Below are positions 49,701-61,115 of a stretch of DNA of 64,000 nucleotides, in pieces. The notes below the pieces were generated by a model. The model ran no database searches, was not told the origin of the DNA, and saw only the letters and a program-made list of their open reading frames with translations. Position 1 is the first letter of the stretch; each line of letters opens with the position of its first letter. The translations under genes and the position numbers were made by a program. The stretch is from Neospora caninum Liverpool (lineage: Eukaryota > Apicomplexa > Conoidasida > Eucoccidiorida > Sarcocystidae): NCBI RefSeq assembly GCF_000208865.1, contig NC_018393.1, positions 868,001-932,000 of the forward strand, given 5' to 3'.

Positions 49701-50808
49701 CTCATTCTGTCACCGAATTATCCTGGACATACCTTTGGGAAAGAATTTTCCTTGTCCCACTTGGCTGCATGGGGAGCAATCTCCTTCCGAGCGAATGCAC
49801 GAACATACTGCTGAAGCTGCGACAAAAAGAAACGAGCCTGTTACCGATTAGGGAAATGGGTGTCAGTGGGCGGGATTGGTGAGCTTCAGTTTCGTAGGAA
49901 TCGATAAAATTACTGAAGGCACGTACGGATGTACGATTATGCAAAGACAATCACTACGGACTGTGGATTCATACATAAGTCCAGCTTCTGGATACCGACG
50001 CATAAGAAAAAACAGGCACTGAACAACTAGCATCGCCTATACTCGCACGCCTCCGTGAATGACTACAAATCCGTATGTGCCAATCGCCTGACCTGCCCTC
50101 CATGTTTTGCCGCATCCTCTACCAAGTAAAACGTGCCACAAAGAAGCTCTCCACGTTCTCGCCACTGCGACTAGGAAAACGAAATATTTGGAAGGCGGCC
50201 GAATGACACATCGTGTTACATTTGTTTGGAAGCACGCCGCTGCAGAAGAACGGAAACGCAAACCGCTGTTGCAATAATACCAGTGAATGGGTAAGGCGAT
50301 CTCAGGCTGCTTAGCCAGACGTCTGGTGTTGTTGCCATCTAATGCCGACTGCCCTTTTCCCTGCTTTTGATGTGTAAACCTATTCGAAAGTGACCGAACA
50401 GTTTGAAACGCCTGAGTATGTCGCGTGTGGTATGTCGTGTAAATTGCGGCTACATAATAATCTATTCTGTACTATCCTTCATGATGAGCGCACATGTATA
50501 TTTACGTATTTGTGTTCGGTGATCCATACCTGCCGGTGTTCCTCATTCAACAAGCAGTTGGCCTGTTGAAATGCAGGTCCGAACAACTTGGTTGAAAATG
50601 AGCGTGACCCGAAACGTGATACGCTGTTGGCAGACCTCGATGCGTGGCTGTGATGCGATTGGCAGCTCAAGACACCCCCCGCTAATGAGGGAAAGCACGG
50701 TTTTGTTTCAAAAAAGCTGAACATGCATTGCCCCAATTTGCCCTTTTTTATGAACATTTCGAGACTGGTCTCCCTGACTGGCAAGACCATGTTTCCGATG
50801 TATGCCAT
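43768..50808 (-). CDS. IVD: Isovaleryl-CoA dehydrogenase, mitochondrial acyl-CoA dehydrogenase family
   Basis: FAD enzyme of leucine catabolism (isovaleryl-CoA to 3-methylcrotonyl-CoA), expected in the mitochondrion. Seventeen exons: 50808-50530, 49816-49733, 49249-49193 (cut by the gap), 48850-48738, 48561-48514, 48203-48159, 47812-47764, 47452-47330, about 46866-46801, 46490-46422, 46147-46069, 45779-45698, 45229-45180, 44886-44832, 44483-44401, 44050-43986 and 43850-43768. Exon 1 codes an Arg/Ser-rich presequence and LLNEEHRQ. Landmarks are [104 protein letters not shown] and [18 protein letters not shown]. The Glu in LDSER sits at the IVD catalytic position, and the usual SCAD-type Glu in the YEG motif is absent, which favours IVD. 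The exact start Met and the exon 9 acceptor (46866 or 46860) are uncertain. Confidence 0.9.
49093..49192. other. Assembly gap (100 N) cutting IVD exon 3
   Basis: Exactly 100 N. On the minus strand the sequence entering the gap codes [11 protein letters not shown], the acyl-CoA dehydrogenase GxxGLLGPT region. The missing part should hold a few codons ending near YG plus a phase-1 donor, because exon 4 begins by completing a Gly codon before [10 protein letters not shown]. Confidence 0.97.
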
Positions 50809-52147
50809 GGTGTAGAAAAACGAAGTTTCCCCAGCCTCCCCGGAGAGCGAGCTTGCAGTATGGTCGGGAACTAGAAGCTCCCGAGAGAGCGTGTGAGTAT
50901 TCCCAAGCAGGATCGGCTTTCAAAAGACAGAAGATAAAAAACGGAGAAAAAAGAAAGGCACAGTGGTGTAGATTCTCGTTTTCTTGCCCAGAAAGAGGAC
51001 TGTGGCTCACTTGCAAGTGGCCTATCAATCGATTCACACTTGAATCCTCAAGGCCGAACGAATTTGTGATCGGCGTTCTACAAACGAGCAATTGATGCGT
51101 GGCTTGCCGACGTAATTTACGACAGTGGATAAGTTCATTATGATTAAAACATGGTGAAATAGAGTAACAGCGAGCCCAGCTACCAGAGGCATTAAGTATA
51201 GTGGTGTCCAGCGTCAAGCAAGGGTGTTGACCGCCACGCCTTTGCTGAAGAGGATTAGTGTGCTGCGGTGAGTACGCTCGCAGAGCGAGGACAGTTTATA
51301 GGTCTGACTCCTAGTCAGCAGCGGCCCGTATTCAATGTCGTGGAACGGTAGACAGAGTGGAAAGGAAGATCGCATGCCGCTACGCCAGTGGTCTGTGGGT
51401 GAGCTGTTAGGGAAGGGAGCGGTCCCCTGCTTAGCCAAAAAAGAAACGCGTTTGATAGCTAGTTGACCCAACTGTAACGCTCCCGTGGGATAGAGGGTTT
51501 CTGCGAAGTCTGTTGTCTACCGTATCCGTTGCTCCTGCGAACGTCAACTATTTTAGGTCTTTCAGATGAAGTTCCCGTACTGTGTGAATGAGCAAGGAAG
51601 GAAGAGGTTGGTTTGTTTACTACACACGCAGGACAACTTGAGGTACAATTGGAAAGCTTGTTTAAGCGATGGTTGCTTTTTCCGTCACCGTACCGATGAT
51701 GGCTTTCGTGCCAGAGTGCACCACCGGATAGAGTCTACCTCCTTCGTTCAACGAAGGGTCAACAACATGCCCACACAAATATCGATGGATAACGCTATGT
51801 GGCCATCAGCTGTCGTGGTGATTTGCTGGAGTTGACGGACAGAGCCCACACTTGCCGAGCTTCTGCACCACGTTCAGACGATCTAAAAGCGTATGTGACG
51901 AGAAGGGAAGGCAGTGCGCAGTTATGATTGTCATTGCACATCTATTTAAAATCAGTGGCTGCTGATGTGCAAGTTTTGGCGCGCAGCAGCCTCACCGGCC
52001 ACACCGTAGGGTAAGCACGTCGCTTCACTGCGGCCACAGTTGCCTCACCCGGCATGGCAGAGACGCGGACTCGCAGCAAAGCACGGCGCCGCTATTTCAC
52101 AACAGAAAACTAGGTCACTACGGAAAAAATTTCCATTTGACAGCCTA
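50809..52147. other. Intergenic: IVD 5' flank and ASADH 3' flank
   Basis: 1.3 kb between two minus-strand genes. It should contain the IVD promoter or a noncoding leader. The 169-codon minus frame at 50708-51217 overlaps IVD exon 1 in another frame and has no family signal. No gene seen. Confidence 0.55.
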
Positions 52148-55100
52148 TCAGTTACTCGCAAGCAAGACGGAATCAGATGGTTCCTTCACACCTCTGTCGT
52201 TTTCTTGGAGGACCTGTCGAGTGTTCATCGCGGCCGCTGCCGGCGGTTCGAGAACCCGACTCGTCCCGTCCGGAGACAAAACCAGACCGCTTTTCAGCGC
52301 CAGTTCCGCGTTCAGAATCGAACAGCCTGCCGCGCCTAGACGCAAAGATGGGCACATCGTACTACAGCACATTTGGTGACGGGCAGCTGCCGCCGCGCCT
52401 CCAAGGATACCCCATGCTTACAACTTGCCAACATGAACTCTTCGGTAAGACATGCCCACGAGACCATGCAGATCTCAAAGGCGCACGGAAATTGCACTAG
52501 GGGGGGATGCCGCTTATTAGTTCCATGGTTACGGGATGCGTCAAGCACGCATTGAAGAAAACAGTCACATAGCAGTTGAATGATGTTGCGCCAAGGGAGT
52601 CATTACAATGGAGCAAACCGGCTGGCGAGGAAATACTGTCATCCACTGTATCATTTTGCTCGATTGTTCACGCGTTTTGTCTCCATAAGACGTTTCCCCA
52701 GACTGAGTACAAATTGTCGCAGAAGACGGCGTACACGCAGCGTCCATGGGCGCCCCATTTACATGACCTCACCTAGTAGAGTGTTGTGAACAAGCGTCGT
52801 GAACTTCGCTGTCCAAGTTGAGGAAAGGGCAACAAATTTCGCCTTGACAGGGCCAACAGATACTGTCATTCCTTCTCCCCGCAATCTATCAATGCGAGGT
52901 TGTGGCCGGTGTGGATGCTCGCAAACAAAAATGACCTGAAGGAAAGAAAAGCACTTAAAGAATGACTGTACAAAGGGGTAGGCAATTCCTCGTTACAGTG
53001 GGTTTTGGATACGAGTCATAGGGAAATCGTGGCAGAGCGGACAGAGTATGAGCATCGCTCGAAGTCACATGGCTTTGTCTCAAGGTCCAGGTTGCCGTCT
53101 TGTGAAAGCTTTCTTTCGGATATTTTGAGTGACGACATTTCAAAGTTGCCTAGCTCTGCTCCCAGTATGCAACCCACCTCGTCCGGACAAGACGGTAAAT
53201 CTGCAACGATGGGCGGTGGTCGAAAGCCACGGAGGGCGCCTGAGACCTGTGCCGAGACAGTATCTGAATCTGCTGAATCGGGGAAGGTACCGGGAGGGAA
53301 GTCGACAGTGACCTGCATACGAGAACAAAAGTTGACACACGCTTTATCAGCGTCTAAATAGGTCCTGAAACAGTAGCACATGACAGTGACGATCTGTAAT
53401 TCACACGCAACGAACCACATAGGCCGAAAAGTGCCGCGTTCTTGGCGATGCAGGGTTCACGGACAGGGAAATCTGGATTCGCTCGTCATGCCATACTGGA
53501 GACCTCATGGTCAAGGAATTCGTGCACAGGACTCGCGTTCATATTATTGCTTTCTCCCCGGCCTCAGCTATGCCCAGGTAAGAACAGCCAGAATTTGTCG
53601 CTCACCGTCGCGATGTGTCCATCGGTGACGGGTACCCGGTGGCACATCGCAACGGTTTCGAAAGTAGCAGAGTTGATGCGTGTACACCCATCGGAGAGGG
53701 TACCAAGAATCTTCTGTGGTTCGCGTTCTAGCTTCTCTTCCTCTCCAGCGATATGGGGAATGACATTGTCAACCATGTCCATTGCACTCATTCCCGGGAA
53801 ACCGGCTCCTGTTGAGGACACAGAAATGAGCTGACACAGAGATTTTCTCAAAATTCCAAGCACAGTGTGGGACCCAATCAGCCTTGAAGAGCAGCCTGGG
53901 CATCGTTACTTTACCTCCGTCCTTTCTTCACCTAACCATACACAGGGTTTGTCGTCTGCTGCTGGCGCATCGAGTGCATTTACACATTTTTAGGTACGAA
54001 GTTCAGTACAATGCTATTTCGAAAGGGGCCAGATGCGGTCACAGACGAGCGTTACTGCGTGCCCAGTCGGCGCTACGCTGCGTAACAACACGTGACCACC
54101 CTGCCACCGTCCCATCGAACCTGGATTGCATTTCGAGTCATCGGAGGCTTCAATAGCTTTCGTAGTTTCTGTGCCGCAATAAAGACATGTCGTGATACGT
54201 AGTCTGAAGGAAGGGCTGCTTCAGAGCCAGATCCTTGTGCAAGTGTAAGGAACAACATGAGATCTCCTAGGCAGAGGAATATAAGCGTGCAGACCGTCGT
54301 GGAGGAAAACGCATCATTCAAGCATTCGCGCACCTGAGATAGCCTGGAGCGTGGCAATCGTGAGACGCGCGATACCCCACTTATCCCACAACGGCTTTAG
54401 TGCGACAGAAATCCCCGTGCTGGCACAGTTGGCGTTAGTGACAATGGCGCCTCCAGTTTTGGAATAGTGAGGCTGACTCCTGACGACTTCCAACAAAGGG
54501 GCGTTCACGTATGGCAGCAAAATGGGCACGTCGGCATCCATCCGGTGGGATTTCGCGTTGCTGAACACCATGAACCCACTTGCCGCAAACACACTCTCCA
54601 GTTCGTCTGCAGCGGTGACGTCCAAGGCCGAAAAGATGATGCCGCTGCAAAAAAGCCGACGGATGCAAACGGTGACACATATCGTCCCGACTGCCAAACA
54701 GCAAAATTTCATGACTTGTTCATTGCTTGCACCTAATGGTATTTCGCTGAAGCAATGGAAAATCCACCTATTTCCCGCATGGGGCTTTCGACACTGCCGC
54801 AGCCTCCTGATTATGGGACCTTCCAGTCTGCGTCCCCAAGGCAAGGAAGTGGCATTCCTCATTCCGACGCGATGCTTTTTCCACAGTCATGAAGTAACTG
54901 CCGTTCCCCCACCGAATCAGCGAGGCCGAGAGCCGTGTTGGCAACCATGACATCGAAGCTTGCTTCCCAGAACCGCTTCACCATTCCCTCCTTCCACAAC
55001 TACACCGCGGCATGGGGCAATTCCTTCCACAGCACTCGAGCAACCCACAGAACTGCCGGATGTGACGAAGTTCTCACGCGATTTTTTCTATTCACGCTAA

Positions 55101-56360
55101 CAAATGGTTTCCTGCAGTCTCTTTTCTCCGAAAATCTACCAGGCAAAGCAGAGCCTTTCTTCCTTGGAGAGGAGAAAGGCACTCACCAGAGTCCACCTTA
55201 GTTGAAATTGACTCTTCGGTGAAAGCAGGCGGCATCGGTCGCCACACACGCCCAGGCAAACGCACGACCCTCCGAGCGTCGCTAAAGTAAACGTACCATC
55301 CTTTTTCCTTGAAGAGGTCAGGCACGCATCTGATGACTGTCATGCCTCGAATTTCGTCGGGCAGAGGTGTCTCAGCGTCTAGGCGCCAAGCCACGACGTC
55401 GCCATAGCTGCGGCCACACAGAAAAAGCAACATGGAAGGCACGGCAGTCTCGTGCAGGCCACTGGAGCTGGCCATCGAGAGTCGCAATGCAGCTCTACGA
55501 ATCCATCACAGAATCTTTGATGTTTGTTTTGCTTCCTGTTAGTAGGCCAGATGGCGCGGTTGAAACCGCCTTTCTCAGCCGAAGTTCCACTCACGCCTTC
55601 CCAGCCGACTGGTCACTCGCTCCCACGGCGGCGACGCGGAAGTATGGATGCCCATGAAGAAGCGAAACAAAACGTTGGCCGACAGCGCCGGTAGCTGTGA
55701 GCGCACACGGACAGAAACGAAAAAGTGGGGACTCATTCAAAAGCTGCATTCGTGTGGTGAAAGCCAAGTCGCACACCCACAGTGGGAAGGAGAGACAGAG
55801 CCGTGCACCTATTGTCCACAATCAGGGAACGTGCGTTTCCCTTCAGAATGAGAAACCCCCACAAGTGGGTCCGCTGTGAGCGTGTTTTCCAGGTGTCTGG
55901 CCAGCAGATGCTGGACTCCATGCTCTCCATGGATGAGTACCACAACGGCGACGAACTGCGGGTCCCTACAGGAGTGCTGTGCGGCAAGGGATGCAAGGGA
56001 TCTGAAAAAACATTCGCGATCGGCCAATCTTCTCTCGATTGAGCCAGACGTAGCAGTACCAAGGTGACCTCAGTACCTGCCAACCAGGACTGTCAAGTTC
56101 ACCACTTGAAAAGAACCGGTAGTGTCTGGTGTTTCATTTCCCAGAGTGTGTGGAACAACTCTCCCCCGCCACTGGAGAGAGTAGATGCAGCATAGCCAAC
56201 CGCACATGACCCCCTGCAACGTACCGCCAAGGATGCCAACCTTAACTTTCCGATGCAAATGTAAGGTGGAGTCTGTAAACTTGCTTGCCGTGGAGGCGAA
56301 TTGCTGACCGAAGGATCCGGCGGCCGTCATTCTGGGATGTCTAGTCTCTTTGCTTGCCAC
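52148..56360 (-). CDS. asd: Aspartate-semialdehyde dehydrogenase
   Basis: NADP-dependent reduction of aspartyl phosphate to aspartate semialdehyde, the entry to lysine, threonine and methionine synthesis. Eight exons: 56360-56225, 55694-55595, 55407-55297, 54644-54334, 53808-53606, 53312-53178, 52935-52773 and 52335-52148 (448 aa, all phases fit). About 37 N-terminal residues precede [20 protein letters not shown], the NADP-binding GxxGxVG. Then come [68 protein letters not shown] (catalytic Cys), [45 protein letters not shown] (active-site His), [20 protein letters not shown] and [14 protein letters not shown]. The usual VGRVR after GMTVSVG reads VGPVKAK here. The family matches fungal/archaeal-type ASADH. 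The N-terminal extension could target an organelle. Confidence 0.93.
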
Positions 56361-57451
56361 GCCGTTTCCGTAGAGTCGGGGACTTTATCACACGATCCCG
56401 CCAGTGAACGCCTGTAGACCCACGCCTTTGCAGCCCTCAAGATTAGCAAGGGGAGTAAAATGGAAGGGAGAAACACCCCGAATGATCTGTTCGAAAAGCG
56501 GGCACGAATGATCCAGCTCTTCGATCTGGCGAGACAACGCTAGCAGCAAGACAGTGTCGGCAAGGTCCACAAGCCCGCTGAGGCACTTTCGTTAAAGCCC
56601 GATGTAGAGGGTGGTACGGAGGGAACTCGAAATCATTGAGTGGATTCGGACGTGAAACAGCAGGAGATCGATCATCAGTTCTCTAGGACTGTAGGGAGAC
56701 GGCACGGGGTTTTCGTGCAACATGTTCCGGAGACACAGGCGTATGGCCTGTGCGAAGCCTGGTGGTGATTCCGCGTTGAATCTTCTCTTTTGGCAAAAAA
56801 GTCTAGACAAACTCTTGCCTTTAAACGCAGGTGGAATCGCAGCAAACTTCCCCAGTCGTTAGGGCCCTTTGAAGCCTGCCACGAAACTCACGTTTTGCAT
56901 CTCCGTGCCTGGGTGTAGCCACATGCAGTCTCGCCTCCGTTGGTTAAACGGGACTTGGAGGGGCACCCTGGCTTACTGGTGGTTGCCACCGGACGCCACA
57001 AATTGCGTGTTTTTTTTTCTTGCGGCGTTTCAAAGTTCAGAACTAAGGGATTCCTATACAGCAAATTTATATCTGTTTCCGTTGATCCGGAAAAGACTTC
57101 ATGTCTGCAGGTGCATGCACTACATGTTGCGTACACACAACACGTAGGCGGCAGCTGAACACGGTTTCCATGTTTTCAGTTGCAGAGAGACGAGAGAAGA
57201 GACGAACAAGAGCACTTATCATGACGAAGATGACGAAGATGCCAGTTCAGCAAGGTATTCCCACTTCAGGATTGCCGTTGTGGCGAGCGTTTTCTTTCAT
57301 AAGGCATCGAAATCGTGCGTTGCATGGCAACAATTGTGAACGCCTGTAGGTGGCAAGTTTCAGATATGTTTCTTTATGCCGTTCTAGTTATTGCGACGGG
57401 AGGCAATCCAGCGCGTGGGGAGGAGAGGTATTGCAAGGAGAAGGCTGGCCT
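56361..57451. promoter_or_regulatory. Divergent upstream region of ASADH and the pseudouridine synthase
   Basis: About 1.1 kb with no supported coding exon. One YGCATGCR word (TGCATGCA) lies at 57112-57119, inside CAGGTGCATGCACTAC. Promoter role inferred from position and motif. Confidence 0.45.
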
Positions 57452-60344
57452 ATGCTGTGGACGAACACAAAGCGCAGATGCTGCGCATCTCCACGCCGCT
57501 GGAGACAAACGGCAGTCTTCGTCCTGCTCGGTGTGTGGAGCGAACTGGCCCTGATCTCGGCCAATCAATCCCACACCTTATTCTGGTCCCCAACAGCGTC
57601 ATTCACCGCTTTTCGGCACTGTTCAGCTTTCCACGCTACACCTTTGTACTTCGGAGTCGGAAAGGTTGACTACCGAGTCACAGGGCCAGTTCGGACACCT
57701 AAAGTCTCCAGTTCCACTTCCCGCCCCGAGTTCTTTGTTCCAAACTTTCAACTTCATCTTACGTTTCCCTTGAAGTCTTCCAGAAACCATGCTAGACAGC
57801 AAACAACTCCGTGGGGCGACCGAAGGGGGACCTGTGCATGTGCGGCGGCACACTGCGTCCCAACGGACGGCAAATCGCCACTGTGGAATCTGAATTTCCT
57901 ACGCTCAGTCGTGTCATCAAACATGTGTGGATCTTTTCCAAAGAGGAATATTCAACTCAGTGCTTCTTATAACAACATACATGGTAGAATCCATTTGTCT
58001 TCAGCTGACCATGGGAGTCTTGGGTGTATGCTGGCGCAGTCGTCAGCAAAAATGCAGCCCGGCAATGACGGGGATTCAAGGGTGGAAGATAGTGGTCTTC
58101 CGCAGGGCATGTACGTTGTAGCCGGTGACCTTCCCTCTTCGCCTTCTGCGCCAGAACGCCTTGACTGTTCTCTAAGCAAAGCACTAGGCATCTCTCGAAC
58201 GCTTGCAGCGTCGTACTTTATTCGGGGACGCCGGGTGCATGTGAATGGAACGACGTGTACGACACCGGGTCGGAAGCTTAGAAGCGGCGACGAGGTTAGG
58301 TATTTTCTTGCCTCCAGCCACGATCCCATGACAGAAAAAGCGGCGAACACGTCCTACATAAGAGCGGATGATGCCGGCCGCCGGGAGACAGCATGCCGTG
58401 ACGGCTCAGTCGAAGCTTTTCGTGCATCTGCTCCTGGCGTGAACCGCAAAGAACACCCGGCTGAGACTCTGGCGCCTCCAGACAGTTTGGAGCCAGGCGG
58501 AACTGTCGAGGTGCTGGGCAACGCTAGTGACCTGGCCTCGAACGCAGCGACTGTCATGCACGCTGTCGAAATGTCTCCGGTGGGCGGACGCCGTGGTGAA
58601 CGCGTTCCAAAGACCAGGGGCTGGTCACGACCTACTGTTCGCATACGATCGCTTGAACAGAACGAGGCAGCGGGAGTGAGCAACCATGTAGATCGAAGTT
58701 CACTGACGCTGTTGCCGGATGAGAAGCATCTCGATGTCCTGTATGAAGACGACGACATCGTGGTGATTAACAAACCCGCAGGCCTTCTCACACACCCGCC
58801 CCAATTAACTGTCGGAAGTAAGATCGGGTAACACGACATATCACCTGAAAGAAAGTGTTCGATCGGAGTATTATTCGTGACGTAAAAGAAGCTGAGAGGA
58901 CATATCTAGACATATCCGGTCTTTGAAAGGATTTGGCGCACTGGTGGCTCTGCAATGCTCCAGCCGCTACTGCCTGATCCGGTATGTGGCGGCGGCTGAC
59001 CACTGCGCGGGCTCAATATAGCCGTGGAGATTATGGATGTCGAGGAAACAAAATGTGGCTTTTTTCCATGTTCTCGAGGCTCTTGTCAGATCTGATGATA
59101 ATTTTTCAGTGTGCCCAGCTGCCTTCCACGACAGCGACATGCAGTTGACTCTGCCAGGTGCGCCAGCAAAAGATGCTGCTGTGGCGCTTCACTGATGGGA
59201 TACTGTGTACTCTGTTGCCGCACGTGCAGATATCGACAAGCACAACCACCTAGGCTCTCTTGTACAACGCCTGTTCTACAAATTCCTCTGTTCAGACGGC
59301 GCGTTCCCAGAAACGTTTCTTCCTCTAGCCAAGCAAGCTGCTTTCCGGGGACTAACCCGCGAGGCGTGCAGTGTGGCTTCTCGCCAGACTAAGGCACCCC
59401 CCCCGCCTTTCCAAGAGAGCAGTCGTGATGCCCGTGATGAAGAACCTGTGGAAGTGCCTACAGATCCTGCAGCGGACAGTATAGGCGGGCCATCTTCGAT
59501 GCGAGTGTCCAGCGTGCAGCTTGCTCTTCCGGAGGAAATATCGAGACCGGCTTCTATAGTGCACAGGCTTGATATTGGAACCAGCGGTGCTCTCGTGGCT
59601 GCAAAGACCATTGCCGCAGCGGAAAATCTGAAGTACCAGTGGGCAGAGAGGAAAGTCCTCAAAGGGTACATCGGACTCTGTGCCCCAGAAATCCACAAGC
59701 TCCAAGAGGTTGATGCCGCAATCCGAAGGCACCCAGTGCAGAGAGGGAGAATGGAAGCTTTGATTAACGACAGCAGATCCGGTTTCCATGAGACGGTGTG
59801 CGACGAAAAAGTCGCACAAAACTGTCAGTCTAATTCTCGCCTTGGTGCAAAACCAGGTGTCTCCGTGTTTGCTCCGCTCGGAGGCAATGGCGTGTACGGC
59901 ATGTTCGCCGCACTGGCACTCACAGGAAGAACCCATCAGATCCGAGCACATCTGGAGTACATTGGCCACCCGCTCCTGGGAGATCCTGTTTATGGCAACC
60001 AGACAGTTAACGAACAGTTTCGGAGGTTCGTTAAGAATCTGGCTGTCAACCCGTACCAAAACAGGGAAGACGCTGCCACAAGCCTCCAGAGAAAGGACAG
60101 GCGCACTTGGCGCTGCGACTCTGAGCCGGACGTGTTGACCTCCGATGGAAATGACAAAGTGCACTTGAGACCCTTCTTGCACGCATATTTTCTACGTTTT
60201 GCCCATCCTCGTACAGGCGCTACGGTCAATGTTAAAGCACTTCCGCCTGCCGACATCTGCCAAATCGCCAGGGAGATAGGTGTAGATTGGAAATTTAGAG
60301 CAGATGCTGCCTTCAAAAGAATTCGGTCTAGCGGATTTCAGTAG
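57452..60344 (+). CDS. RluA/RluD-family RNA pseudouridine synthase with S4 domain
   Basis: Isomerises uridine to pseudouridine in structured RNA, probably in an organelle. Two exons: 57452-58817 (donor GGAA/GTAAGA) and 59230-60344 (acceptor GTGCAG), about 826 aa. An S4 RNA-binding domain, RLDCSLSKALGISRTLAASY then FIRGRRVHVNG and RKLRSGDEVRYF, lies near residue 230. The synthase domain opens with VLYEDDDIVVINKPAGLLTH and has the catalytic Asp motif IVHRLDIGTSGALVAAKT. Later come KGYIGL and LTGRTHQIRAHLEYIGHPLL followed by GDPVYG. About 225 residues precede S4, with little structure, and about 100 poorly conserved residues follow it. The first in-frame ATG is at 57452, but later Mets (57924, 58029, 58053) are possible. 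Bacterial RluD is about 330 aa, so this is greatly extended. A small exon near 59111 cannot be excluded. Confidence 0.88.
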
Positions 60345-61115
60345 CTGGAAGAGTGGTCTAACTTTTTATCAGAGGCCACGAGTCCTTAATTCCTGGCTTC
60401 CCAGGCAAACCCTTATTGCGACGGCAGATTGCCATGCCAGTCATCTGCTGCAGTCACTAACTGTCAACTCATCTACTCTACTCTTCTATTCTTGTGGTAA
60501 CCGTCAACTCGCTGTTCAGTGTGTTCCTATAGGTTGAAAGCGAAGGCAGGGTGTGCCGCAGTGTTTTTTTATAACGGTTTCGTTACAACGGGAAAGCCTT
60601 TTCTTTGCTCGTGTCTCGAGCAGTGCACACTGGGACTGCATCGTCTGGAGAGATGAAGATGAACCAATTAACGTGACATTCCCGCAGGTGGTGTGAACAT
60701 TCTGCATGCCACTTTTTTCGGGGGGTTTAATAGATCTAGGCAGCAGCGCCTCACAGTTCGGGTACTGTCTACGCGGGGGGTCATCCCCCTCTACTGGTAG
60801 CGCCCTTCCTGCGTGAGCTTCATTCCGTATTTTTTAGTGTCTCACCCTGAGCAAGTTTGTCTGGAGACTCGGTCTATGAAGTTGCCCGCCACAGGCCTGA
60901 CTCTCCGAAGTGGTGCATGTAGATTTGCTCCGTGGACGAAGGAAGGCAATGAAGTCACAGGTGGAACCTCAGAGAAAGGTTGGTCCTGAGGTGTACAGAC
61001 ACTGGAGCGTACTCCCTTTGCCGATCATCTGATTAGGTAGCGGGCGGTTGGTTTCCCTTCCTCGAAAATTCCTCTTCAGACACAAACGTGCTGCTTCTGA
61101 GGAAAGACAAGCAGA
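60345..61115. other. Intergenic between pseudouridine synthase and RAD54B-like gene
   Basis: 0.77 kb between two plus-strand genes: the 3' flank of the first and probable promoter of the second. No gene or clear motif seen. Confidence 0.55.
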
